Shown in pieces: positions 35,969 through 43,194 of a stretch of DNA of 64,000 nt (position 1 is its first letter; each line of letters begins with the position of its first letter). Position numbers and translations under genes: made by a program. The notes beneath the pieces are model-generated. The model was not told the origin of the DNA. It worked only from the letters and a program-made list of their open reading frames with translations, and made no database searches. Origin of the DNA: J095 sp964517605 (GTDB lineage: Bacteria; Chloroflexota; Anaerolineae; 4572-78; J111); assembly GCA_964517605.1 (NCBI GenBank), contig CAZFCE010000011.1, positions 1-64,000 on the forward strand, in the 5' to 3' direction.

Positions 35969-36798
35969 CATCTACTAACCAATTTCCGGCAACTGAGCCT
36001 TTACTCAAGGTAAAAGACCTGATCAAGAATTTTGGCGGCTTGCGGGCCGTCAACAGTATAAACCTGAATCTTTATCCGGGCAGTTTGTCAGGATTAATTG
36101 GTCCCAATGGGGCCGGTAAAACCACGGCGTTCAACCTGATTACCGGGGTGTACTTCCCTAGCGATGGGCAAATCTTCTTTGATGGGCAAGAAATTGGGGG
36201 GATGGCGCCTCACGTCATCAATCAAATGGGTATTGCTCGTACTTTTCAGAATATTCGGCTGTTTCCCAGCCTGACCGTGTTGGAAAATGTATGTATTGCC
36301 TACCATTCTCATGCCGGTTACAGTATGCAAGATGCTATCCTGCGTAATGGGCATTTTAAGGCCCAAGAAAAAGAGCTGCAAGAAAAAGCGCAGGACTTCT
36401 TAAGCATCTTCCGCTTGCAAGACCGCCAGGGTGAAATTGCCCGGAACTTACCCTACGGTGAACAACGCCGTCTGGAAATTGCCCGCGCCCTGGCCGCTAA
36501 TCCTAAATTATTATTACTCGATGAGCCTGCCGCGGGGATGAATCCTAACGAATCGATGGCCCTGATGGATCTGATTCATTTCATCCGGGATCATTTTAAA
36601 CTCACTATTCTGCTTATTGAACATCAAATGCGGGTGGTAATGGGAGTGTGTGAACAAATCACCGTGATGGACTTTGGCGAAGTGATTGCCTACGGCCAAC
36701 CGCATGAGATTCAATCGAATCCCAGAGTTATTGAAGCCTACCTGGGCCGTGGGGCAGCTCACCTCTCTGAAAAACTGCGACGGAGTAAAACCAAATGA
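35965..36798 (+). CDS. livG: Branched-chain amino acid ABC transporter ATP-binding protein (LivG-type)
   Basis: Cytoplasmic ATPase, 277 aa. Walker A is GPNGAGKTTAFNLITG, the LivG-type GMARTFQNIRLF string reads GIARTFQNIRLFPSLTVLENV, the signature is LPYGEQRRLEIARALA and Walker B is LLLLDEPAAGMNP. The LPYGEQ form of the signature distinguishes LivG from LivF. Its start overlaps livM by 4 bp and its end overlaps livF by 4 bp. Confidence 0.95.
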   Translation: MTSTNQFPATEPLLKVKDLIKNFGGLRAVNSINLNLYPGSLSGLIGPNGAGKTTAFNLITGVYFPSDGQIFFDGQEIGGMAPHVINQMGIARTFQNIRLFPSLTVLENVCIAYHSHAGYSMQDAILRNGHFKAQEKELQEKAQDFLSIFRLQDRQGEIARNLPYGEQRRLEIARALAANPKLLLLDEPAAGMNPNESMALMDLIHFIRDHFKLTILLIEHQMRVVMGVCEQITVMDFGEVIAYGQPHEIQSNPRVIEAYLGRGAAHLSEKLRRSKTK

Positions 36799-37505
36799 TG
36801 CTCGAAGTGAATAATCTTCACGTATATTACGGCGCCATTCACGCTCTGAAGGGTATCGATTTTCATGTAGAAGAAGGCGAAATTGTGGCCTTGATTGGCG
36901 CAAATGGCGCCGGCAAAAGCACCACCCTCTCCACTATTTCTGGCTTGTTACAACCGCGTGAAGGAAAAGTTGTTTTTCGGGGAGAAGACATTACCTTGAT
37001 GCAGGCAGAGCAAACCGTCAAAAAGGGTATTGTCCAGGTGCCGGAAGGCCGTAAAATTTTTGCCACCCTCACGGTGATGGAAAACCTGGAAATGGGCGCT
37101 TATACCCAACGCGATAAACAACTCTTCAAAAAAGACCTCGAAAATGTCTTTGCGTTTTTCCCGCGTTTACGAGAGCGGCAAAATCAGTTGGGAGGAACCT
37201 TTTCGGGCGGCGAGCAGCAAATGTTGGCTATGGCCCGCGCCCTGATGTCGCACCCTACCTTGTTATTGCTTGATGAACCTTCCATGGGGCTTTCGCCCAT
37301 TTTGGTTGAGCAAATTTTTGAAATTATTAGCGACATCAACAAACAAGGCACCAGTATTCTGTTGGTAGAACAAAACGCCCAAATGGCCCTCTCCATTGCC
37401 GACCGGGCTTACGTGCTGGAAACCGGCGGTATTACACTGGCAGGCAAAGCCCAAGACGTGCTTCACAACCCCACCGTAGTGGAAGCCTATTTGGGAGGAC
37501 ATTGA
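36795..37505 (+). CDS. livF: Branched-chain amino acid ABC transporter ATP-binding protein (LivF-type)
   Basis: Second ATPase of the importer, 236 aa. LEVNNLHVYYGAIHALKGI at the N-terminus, Walker A GANGAGKSTTLSTISG, VPEGRKIFATLTVMENLEMG, signature TFSGGEQQMLAMARALM and Walker B LLLLDEPSMGLSP are all typical of LivF. Overlaps livG by 4 bp (ATGA). With the binding protein, livH, livM and livG this completes one ABC importer. Confidence 0.95.
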   Translation: MMLEVNNLHVYYGAIHALKGIDFHVEEGEIVALIGANGAGKSTTLSTISGLLQPREGKVVFRGEDITLMQAEQTVKKGIVQVPEGRKIFATLTVMENLEMGAYTQRDKQLFKKDLENVFAFFPRLRERQNQLGGTFSGGEQQMLAMARALMSHPTLLLLDEPSMGLSPILVEQIFEIISDINKQGTSILLVEQNAQMALSIADRAYVLETGGITLAGKAQDVLHNPTVVEAYLGGH

Positions 37506-37524
37506 GCCGGATCGGAGTAATCTA

Positions 37525-37878
37525 ATGAAAATTAATAATCGTATTCTACTGTTTTTTGTATTGCCTACGCTGGCCCCTTTAATTTTACCTCCCCGTCTGC
37601 TGATGCAGGGCTTTGGAGTTGTAGTAGTAGTGGCGGCTTTGTTTTTAATATCCGGCTACTTTCTTAATCGAGGTAAATCGCTAGCTCTTACCTTTATCAT
37701 TTTCTTACAGGGTTTGAATTTTGTCGTCAGGATGATGTTGTTTTTCTCCCGCTCTATTAGTGTTCAGGGAGAGGTGGACTGGATTTTTATCATTACCAGT
37801 CTTTTAAGCCTGTCTCTCTCCTTTTACCTTATGTTCCGGCTTGACCAAGTTGACATCCGTGCCCAGTTCAGGAGTTGA
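37525..37878 (+). CDS. Small four-helix membrane protein at the end of the liv operon
   Basis: A 117-aa protein, starting ATG 37525 with GGAG about 8 nt upstream and 19 bp after livF. Four hydrophobic stretches: about 8-24, 31-47, 53-73 and 86-104, with LMFRLDQVDIRAQFRS as a polar tail. I do not recognise a family. Position suggests co-transcription with liv, perhaps as an accessory membrane protein, but nothing in the sequence shows a function. Confidence 0.6.
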   Translation: MKINNRILLFFVLPTLAPLILPPRLLMQGFGVVVVVAALFLISGYFLNRGKSLALTFIIFLQGLNFVVRMMLFFSRSISVQGEVDWIFIITSLLSLSLSFYLMFRLDQVDIRAQFRS

Positions 37879-37987
37879 AAAATTCTCATGAAAGGGGGAT
37901 TTATGCCCTATTGAAATCAAGGTCGTTTAAAAACTCAAGTTTTTTGCCCAAGTAAACGCAAAAATATTTTAAAGAGGAGAAATTTGT

Positions 37988-39727
37988 ATGAGTAAGCGAT
38001 ATTTTTGGTTGTTAAGTTTATTACTAATTGTGGTTTTTTCACTGGTTGGCTGCGCGGGCGCTCAACCGGCAGCGCCCGCCCCCACCAAAGCCCCCGCTGC
38101 GGCCCCTACCGAAGCTCCGGCGCCTGCCCCTACTGAAGCCCCCGCTGCGGCCCCTACCGAAGCTCCGGCGCCCGCCCCCACCGAAGCCACCGCGCCCCAA
38201 GCGATGGACTGCGCTTACGGCGGTCTGCTGAAAAGCATTGACGCGGTAGACGACCAAACCGTAAAATTCACCCTGTGCCAGCCCGATGTGGCTTTCCCTT
38301 CCAAAGCGGCCTTTACCGCCTTTAACATCTACCCGTCGGAATACCTGGAAAAAACCAAAGGCTCCGGCGATATTCTGGACAAACCCATCGGCACCGGCCC
38401 CTACAAACTGGATAGCTGGAAAAAAGGCGATAGCGTTACCCTGAAAGCCTTTGACGGCTACTGGGGTGAAAAAGCCAAAACCAAAACGCTGGTCTTCCGC
38501 TGGAGTCCTGAAGCGGCCCAACGGCTGGTAGAACTGCAAAACGGCGCGGTAGATGGTATTGATAACCCCAGCCCCGATGATTTTGCGACCATCGAAGGCG
38601 ACAGCGCCCTTAAACTGTACCCGCGCGAAGGGTTGAACATCTTCTACATTAGCTTCAACAACACCGCCAAACCGTTCGACAACGAAAAAGTGCGCCAGGC
38701 CATTGCTATTGGCATTGACCGCAAACGGATTGTAGACAACTTCTACCCGGCCGGCTCAACCGTAGCCGATTACTTTACCCCGTGCGCCATTCCGGGCGGC
38801 TGCGAAGGCACCAAATGGCCTGAATTCGATGTTAAAAAAGCCAAAGCCCTGCTGGCCGAAGCCGGCTACCCCAACGGCTTTGACACCGAAATCGCCTTCC
38901 GCGATGTCGTGCGCGGCTATCTGCCGCAACCCCGCGTTGTGGCCGAAGACCTGCAAGCCCAGTTGAAAGAATTGGGCATCAATGCCAAAATCACCGTAAT
39001 GGAAAGCACCGCCTTCCTGGATGCGGCCAAACTCGGCGAACTGAAGGGCATTACCATGCTCGGCTGGGGCGCTGACTACCCTGACCAAACCAACTTCCTG
39101 GATTACCACTTTGGCTCCGGTGCCAGCAAACAATTTGGCGATGGCTTCCCCGATCTTCAGGACATTCTGAAACAAGCCGCCGCTCAAGCCGACCCGGCTG
39201 AACGCCTGAAACTGTACGCCAAAGCCAACGACCTGCTTGTTCAACACGCGCCGATGGTTCCGATTGCCCACGGCAACTCGGCCACCGTGTTCAAAGCCGG
39301 CGTAAAAGGCGCGCACGCTGCCCCGCTGACCAACGAAAAATTTGCCGTAATGGAACTGCCCGGCCAGGACACCCTGGTGTGGATGCAAAACGGCGAACCC
39401 GGCAGCGCCTTCTGCGCCGATGAAGAAGACGGCGAAGCCTTCCGCCTGTGCGAACAGGTGCAGGAAAGCCTGCTGGCCTACGAAGTGGGCGGCACCAAAG
39501 TAGAACCGGCTCTGGCCGAAAGCTACGAATCCAACAAAGACCTGACCGAATGGACCTTCCACCTGCGCAAAGGTGTAAAATTCCACGACGGCAGCGACCT
39601 GGATGCCAAAGACGTACTCACCAGCTTTGAAGCGCAATGGGATGCCAAAAGCCCCATGCACGTTGGCCGGATGGGCACGTTCACTTACTTCTCGGCTCTG
39701 TTTGGCGCTTTCAAAAACGCTAAATAG
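37988..39727 (+). CDS. Peptide-type (SBP_bac_5) ABC binding lipoprotein, apparently circularly permuted
   Basis: A 579-aa lipoprotein: signal with lipobox LVGC (Cys22), a PTEAP-rich linker to about 74, then a family 5 solute-binding fold. The order is rearranged. The mature domain opens with GGLLKSIDAVDDQTVKFTL, which is normally found about 150 residues inside the family, runs through PIGTGPYKLDSW, VRQAIAIGIDRKRIV and the usual C-terminal end (HGNSATVFKAGVKGAH), and then continues with what is normally the N-terminal segment: DTLVWMQNGEPGS (about 461-473), EQVQESLLAYEV, WTFHLRKGVKFHDGSD and VGRMGTFTYFSALFG. Nothing obvious is lost or doubled. The frame is unbroken, and AGAGGAG precedes the ATG. 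Family and rearrangement are clear by eye; substrate (peptide, sugar or other) is open. Confidence 0.9.
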   Translation: MSKRYFWLLSLLLIVVFSLVGCAGAQPAAPAPTKAPAAAPTEAPAPAPTEAPAAAPTEAPAPAPTEATAPQAMDCAYGGLLKSIDAVDDQTVKFTLCQPDVAFPSKAAFTAFNIYPSEYLEKTKGSGDILDKPIGTGPYKLDSWKKGDSVTLKAFDGYWGEKAKTKTLVFRWSPEAAQRLVELQNGAVDGIDNPSPDDFATIEGDSALKLYPREGLNIFYISFNNTAKPFDNEKVRQAIAIGIDRKRIVDNFYPAGSTVADYFTPCAIPGGCEGTKWPEFDVKKAKALLAEAGYPNGFDTEIAFRDVVRGYLPQPRVVAEDLQAQLKELGINAKITVMESTAFLDAAKLGELKGITMLGWGADYPDQTNFLDYHFGSGASKQFGDGFPDLQDILKQAAAQADPAERLKLYAKANDLLVQHAPMVPIAHGNSATVFKAGVKGAHAAPLTNEKFAVMELPGQDTLVWMQNGEPGSAFCADEEDGEAFRLCEQVQESLLAYEVGGTKVEPALAESYESNKDLTEWTFHLRKGVKFHDGSDLDAKDVLTSFEAQWDAKSPMHVGRMGTFTYFSALFGAFKNAK

Positions 39728-39773
39728 TTAGGCCAAGTTCCATTCGCTAAACCGCTAAGGTTGGTGTAAAATG

Positions 39774-39804
39774 GGCGGGGTGTTTTTTAGCACCCCGCCT
39801 TTTT
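39774..39804 (+). terminator. Rho-independent terminator after the permuted binding protein
   Basis: GGCGGGGTG (39774-39782) pairs with CACCCCGCC (39791-39799), 8-nt loop with T-run, followed by TTTTTATTTT. As in the liv operon it separates the abundant binding protein from the permeases. Confidence 0.85.
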
Positions 39805-39962
39805 ATTTTCTGTCAGATTGTTGATAGCCCGGCCATGTTGCCAAAAAACTCCGGGCGCGGCAAACCCACAACCGCCGGGCCGCTTCCGCTAAACCTCAAA
39901 CTAAACCGAGTAATGATAAAACCGATACCCGCTACTTTTAAGGGAGGAATGTTTATTAAAAT

Positions 39963-41045
39963 ATGGGTCAATACATAACGCGAAGAGTGATATTAGCCAT
40001 TCCGGTTTTGGTTGGCATTTTGTTTGTAACTTTTGCGCTGGCGCGGCTAATTCCCGGCGATCCCTGCCGCGCCGTGCTGGGCGAACGCGCCACCAACGAA
40101 ATTTGCGATGCGTTCATGGAACGCAACGGCCTCAACGCGCCGATTCCAATTCAATTTGGTATTTATCTAAAACAAATGCTGATTGATTTTGACCTGGGCA
40201 AATCGTTTAGATATGGCCGCCCGGTGGTAGACCTGGCCATCGAACGGCTGCCGGTTACAATCGAGTTGGCGCTGGCGGCCATGCTTTTTGCCACCTTTTT
40301 TGGCGTGATTTTGGGCGTGGTTTCGGCTTACTGGCATAACTCGTCCATTGATGTGGCCACTATGGTGGGGGCCAATATTGGCGTGTCTGTTCCCGTGTTT
40401 GTGCTGGGGCTGTTATTGCAATATATTTTTGCCCTGGTGCTAAAGGACACAATGTTTGCCCTGCCGCCCTCGGGCCGGCTTGCGCCCACCATTACCGACA
40501 CGCCGTTTTACGAGGTGTGGGGCTGGCAATACCAGGCCGGAACCGGCTGGCATAATTTTCTGCAATTTTTAGCCAACCTTACCTTTTTTAACTCCATAGT
40601 TACATTTAACACCCCGGTGTTTATGGATGCCCTGCGCCATATTATTCTGCCGGCGGTGGCGGTGGGCACCATTCCGCTGGCCATTATTGCCCGCATCACC
40701 CGCTCCAGCCTGCTCGATGTGCTGAGCCTGGATTATATTCGCACGGCGCGGGCCAAGGGGCTGGCCGAAATGGCGGTGGTGTTTAGGCATGGGTTAAGTA
40801 ACGCCATGCTGCCGGTGGTAACAATTGTGGGGTTGCAACTGGGCTATTTGCTGGCCGGCGCTATCCTCACCGAAACTATTTTTAATTTAACCGGCCTGGG
40901 CAAAACCCTGTTTGATGCCATTACCTCCCGCGATTACGTGATTGTGCAGGGGTTTACACTGATTGTGGCCATAACGTATGTGGTGATTAACTTGTTGGTG
41001 GATATTTCTTACGCATTTCTCGATCCTCGGATTCGGTTGAGCTAG
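39963..41045 (+). CDS. Peptide-type ABC transporter permease (DppB/OppB family)
   Basis: A 360-aa inner-membrane permease. The N-terminus (MGQYITRRVILAIPVLVGILFVTFAL, short by family standards) and ARLIPGDPCRAVLGE are typical of DppB-type permeases; the coupling motif is RTARAKGLAEMAVVFRHGLSNAMLPVV, followed by GAILTETIFNLTGLGKTLFDAI. The start context is odd: AGGGAGG is 15 nt before this ATG and only 1 nt before another ATG (39949), which opens a 9-codon overlapping frame MFIKIWVNT. It is separated from the binding-protein gene by 235 bp and a terminator, and from dppC by 9 bp. Confidence 0.9.
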   Translation: MGQYITRRVILAIPVLVGILFVTFALARLIPGDPCRAVLGERATNEICDAFMERNGLNAPIPIQFGIYLKQMLIDFDLGKSFRYGRPVVDLAIERLPVTIELALAAMLFATFFGVILGVVSAYWHNSSIDVATMVGANIGVSVPVFVLGLLLQYIFALVLKDTMFALPPSGRLAPTITDTPFYEVWGWQYQAGTGWHNFLQFLANLTFFNSIVTFNTPVFMDALRHIILPAVAVGTIPLAIIARITRSSLLDVLSLDYIRTARAKGLAEMAVVFRHGLSNAMLPVVTIVGLQLGYLLAGAILTETIFNLTGLGKTLFDAITSRDYVIVQGFTLIVAITYVVINLLVDISYAFLDPRIRLS

Positions 41046-41054
41046 GGGGAGTTT

Positions 41055-42002
41055 ATGACAACAGCAAACACAATTCAACCGGATGCCCCGGTATTGACCA
41101 AACCCAAAGAACCCAGCAGCCTTTACAAAGATGCCTGGCGTCATTTGGTGCAAAAACGGTCAGCGGTTATTGGCATGCTCATCCTGCTGATTTTAACGTT
41201 GCTGGCGGTTTTTGCGCCGCTGATTGCCCCGTATGACCCCGAATTGCAGCTTATTGGCAAAGAGCAGGGCATTAAAAAACGCTCGGCTCCGTGCGTGCAC
41301 ATATTGGGCTGCGCCGAAGATAAACCGCAGCACATTTTTGGCGTAGATGCCAACTTTAGAGATTTTTTCAGCCGGGTGCTGTACGGGGCGCGGCTATCGC
41401 TGGTGGTGGGCATTGCCTCGGTGACAATTGCCATTCTCATTGGCACATTTTTGGGGGCTATTGCCGGTTTTTTGGGCGGCTGGCTGGATAACGTGATTAT
41501 GCGCCTGATGGACGTGCTGCTGGCCTTTCCGGCCCTGATTCTGGCCATTGCCATTGTTACGGTGATGGGGCCGGGGCTGATCAACGCCCTGATTGCCATC
41601 AGCATTGTGACCATTCCGGCTTACGCCCGCGTGATCCGGGCCAGCGTCATCGCCGTAAAGGAAGAGGACTATGTTTTGGCCGGGCGAGCGGTGGGCGTGC
41701 CGCAAACGCGCATTTTGTGGCGCGATGTGCTGCCCAACGCCATCACCCCGCTGATTGTGCAGGGCACGCTGGGCATTGGCACGGCCATTGTTGAGGTGGC
41801 GGCGCTATCGTTTTTGGGTTTGGGGGCGCAGCCGCCCACCCCGGAGTGGGGATCAATGGTAAGCGCGGAGCGCAACCAGATTTTTACCGCCCCGTACCTG
41901 GTGCTGATTCCCGGTATTTGCATTGCGCTGGTGGTGCTGGGCTTTAACCTGCTGGGCGATGGGTTGCAGGACGCGCTCAACCCGCGCCTTAACCGGCGGT
42001 AA
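41055..42002 (+). CDS. Peptide-type ABC transporter permease (DppC/OppC family)
   Basis: A 315-aa partner permease. LYKDAWRHLVQKRSAVIGMLIL near 15-38 and FAPLIAPYDPE match the family N-terminus, FGVDANFRDFFSRVLYGARLSL is the usual loop after it, and the coupling motif is GRAVGVPQTRILWRDVLPNAITP. It ends with GFNLLGDGLQDALNPRLNRR, a family hallmark. GGGGGAG lies before the ATG. No DppD/DppF ATPase genes follow; the next gene is an unrelated AT-rich hypothetical. Confidence 0.92.
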   Translation: MTTANTIQPDAPVLTKPKEPSSLYKDAWRHLVQKRSAVIGMLILLILTLLAVFAPLIAPYDPELQLIGKEQGIKKRSAPCVHILGCAEDKPQHIFGVDANFRDFFSRVLYGARLSLVVGIASVTIAILIGTFLGAIAGFLGGWLDNVIMRLMDVLLAFPALILAIAIVTVMGPGLINALIAISIVTIPAYARVIRASVIAVKEEDYVLAGRAVGVPQTRILWRDVLPNAITPLIVQGTLGIGTAIVEVAALSFLGLGAQPPTPEWGSMVSAERNQIFTAPYLVLIPGICIALVVLGFNLLGDGLQDALNPRLNRR

Positions 42003-42083
42003 GTGGCCAAAAATAATTTAATTGCTGTCGAAGTCCAATCCATAATTTTGTAATGTTGGATAAAAGACGAATGGTGTAAAAAC

Positions 42084-42602
42084 ATGTGGTTCTTGCCGTA
42101 TGAGCAATTGAAAATAAGGACGTACCTTAATCCTGATGAAGTACGGCAAAAACTCAATGGAGCGGTTAGCCCAAATCGTCCGTGGTTCCCTTTTGGCTCT
42201 TCAGATAAACCTTTTTATGGTGAAATTAACGAGAACTATTTCAGGGTTAGGCGGATTATCTCTTACAGAAATGATTTTTTACCTTTGATTGAAGGTGAAA
42301 TCCATCCAGATGGAAATGGAAGTGTCATAAATCTGACCATTCAAATAAAAAAGAGAACGATGGCATTCTTTGGGCTTTTCTTTTTGGGGCTCATTTTTTT
42401 TATTTTTGATTTGGGACGGATACTAACCAATTTTTTGACAAATCCCGGATTGGCTAAACTGATCTCAATACTTGACGGATTTTTCTGGATAAGCTTAATG
42501 CTCATTGTAGCTTATATGATGATTTTCTTGTCGTATCAATTTGAAGCAATAAAAGCAAAAAATTTCTTTCGTAGCTTGTTTGACGAGACTGGGTATTACT
42601 AA
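42084..42602 (+). CDS. Hypothetical protein with two C-terminal membrane helices
   Basis: A 172-aa protein, AT-rich compared with neighbours. An N-terminal soluble domain (about 1-90) with YGEINENYFRVRRIISYRNDFLPLIEGEIHPDGNGSVINL is followed by two hydrophobic segments (about 93-112 and 128-152). I have seen this pattern in small uncharacterised proteins of many phyla but cannot name a family. It shows no link to the transporter upstream. Start ATG 42084 is the first in the frame; no clear ribosome site. Confidence 0.6.
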   Translation: MWFLPYEQLKIRTYLNPDEVRQKLNGAVSPNRPWFPFGSSDKPFYGEINENYFRVRRIISYRNDFLPLIEGEIHPDGNGSVINLTIQIKKRTMAFFGLFFLGLIFFIFDLGRILTNFLTNPGLAKLISILDGFFWISLMLIVAYMMIFLSYQFEAIKAKNFFRSLFDETGYY

Positions 42603-42630
42603 CCCAAACTTAAAAAATTATTTAAACCGC

Positions 42631-42656
42631 CATTTCGAGGGATAGCGAAATCTCTC
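42631..42656. repeat. REP-like motif with ATTTCG/CGAAAT inverted ends
   Basis: CATTTCGAGGGATAGCGAAA followed by TCTCTC; ATTTCG (42632-42637) pairs with CGAAAT (42646-42651). The spelling is typical of widely dispersed REP-like elements. Confidence 0.5.
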
Positions 42657-42695
42657 TGAAAAGAGTGCGGTTTTAAGCGTAAGGCTGGTTTCATT

Positions 42696-42732
42696 AGCGC
42701 CCCGGAGAATTTCTCCGGGGCGCTGCTTTTTT
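42696..42732 (+). terminator. Rho-independent terminator
   Basis: AGCGCCCCGGAGAA (42696-42709) and TTCTCCGGGGCGCT (42711-42724) are exact reverse complements, followed by GC and TTTTTT. It ends plus-strand transcription from the hypothetical gene or the transporter operon. Confidence 0.85.
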
Positions 42733-42830
42733 ATGGCCGCTTTTCAGCCAACGCAAATGGCCCGAATTGGCCGAATACCGCGAAGAATCCCCGTCAAAAA
42801 TTCGTTTCATTCGTGTTTTGTTTGAGTGCA

Positions 42831-42851
42831 GGTCACGTTTTAAACGTGACC
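42831..42851. repeat. 21-bp palindrome
   Basis: GGTCACGTTT at 42831-42840 and AAACGTGACC at 42842-42851 are exact reverse complements around a single T. Palindromes with this spelling occur in dispersed repeats; no promoter is attached. Confidence 0.6.
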
Positions 42852-42859
42852 TACATTAC

Positions 42860-43017
42860 TCTGGTCAAGGTTGACTAACCTTTGGTCGAGGTTGACCAGC
42901 CTTTGGTCGAGGTTGACTAACCTTTGGTCGAGGTTGACTAACCTTTGGTCGAGGTTGACTAACCTTTGGTCAGGGTTGACTAACCTTTGGTCAGGGTTGA
43001 CTAACCTTTGGTCAAGG
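42860..43017. repeat. Tandem repeat, 21-bp unit, about 7.5 copies
   Basis: Units read TTTGGTC, then GAGG, AGGG or AAGG, then TTGACTAACC (21 bp in all). The first copy begins TCTGGTC and the second has CCAGCC for ACTAACC. GGTT and AACC inside each unit are inverted. Variation is concentrated at two positions after GGTC. On the minus strand it can be read as a 7-residue repeat, but there is no start context or gene around it. Confidence 0.9.
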
Positions 43018-43022
43018 AAAAT

Positions 43023-43077
43023 GTAGGGGCGACCCTCGCGGTCGCCCGGCGTGGACGGGCGCAAGGCCCGCCCCTAC
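43023..43077. repeat. 55-bp element with 9-bp perfect terminal inverted repeats
   Basis: Starts GTAGGGGCG and ends CGCCCCTAC, with GACCCTCGCGGTCGCCC and GGGCGCAAGGCCCG inside, giving a nested hairpin. This spelling is common among dispersed intergenic repeats of GC-rich bacteria. Confidence 0.75.
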
Positions 43078-43159
43078 CGCCGCCTCTTTGCTTTATTTGT
43101 GTTGGGTTGAGCAAAACATCAACGCGAATGGCGCGAATAACGCGAATAGTTTTATAAAA

Positions 43160-43192
43160 TTCGTCATTCGTAACTCGTAGCTCGTAGCTCGG
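43160..43192. repeat. Heptanucleotide microsatellite (about 4.5 copies)
   Basis: TTCGTCA TTCGTAA CTCGTAG CTCGTAG CTCGG, ending 2 bp before the ppk stop codon. Same family as 11541-11582 and 18712-18816. Confidence 0.75.
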
Positions 43193-43194
43193 TA

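Larger units (their letters stand above)
42603..43194. other. Gene-free, repeat-dense interval between hypothetical gene and ppk
   Basis: About 590 bp without a credible gene. In order it holds a REP-like motif, a terminator, a 21-bp palindrome, a 21-bp-unit tandem repeat, a short element with 9-bp inverted ends, and a heptamer array, each listed separately. The remaining sequence (for example 42733-42830) shows nothing I can name. Confidence 0.8.

Noticed and set aside
37988..39727. Binding protein as two genes or a frameshifted pair
   Set aside because: One uninterrupted frame with a single signal peptide; the second part completes the fold rather than duplicating it.
42860..43017. CRISPR array or a small repeat-protein gene on the minus strand (about 74 codons)
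   Set aside because: Repeats are directly adjoining with no spacers. The reading frame is a by-product of a 21-bp unit and has no ribosome site or flanking gene context.
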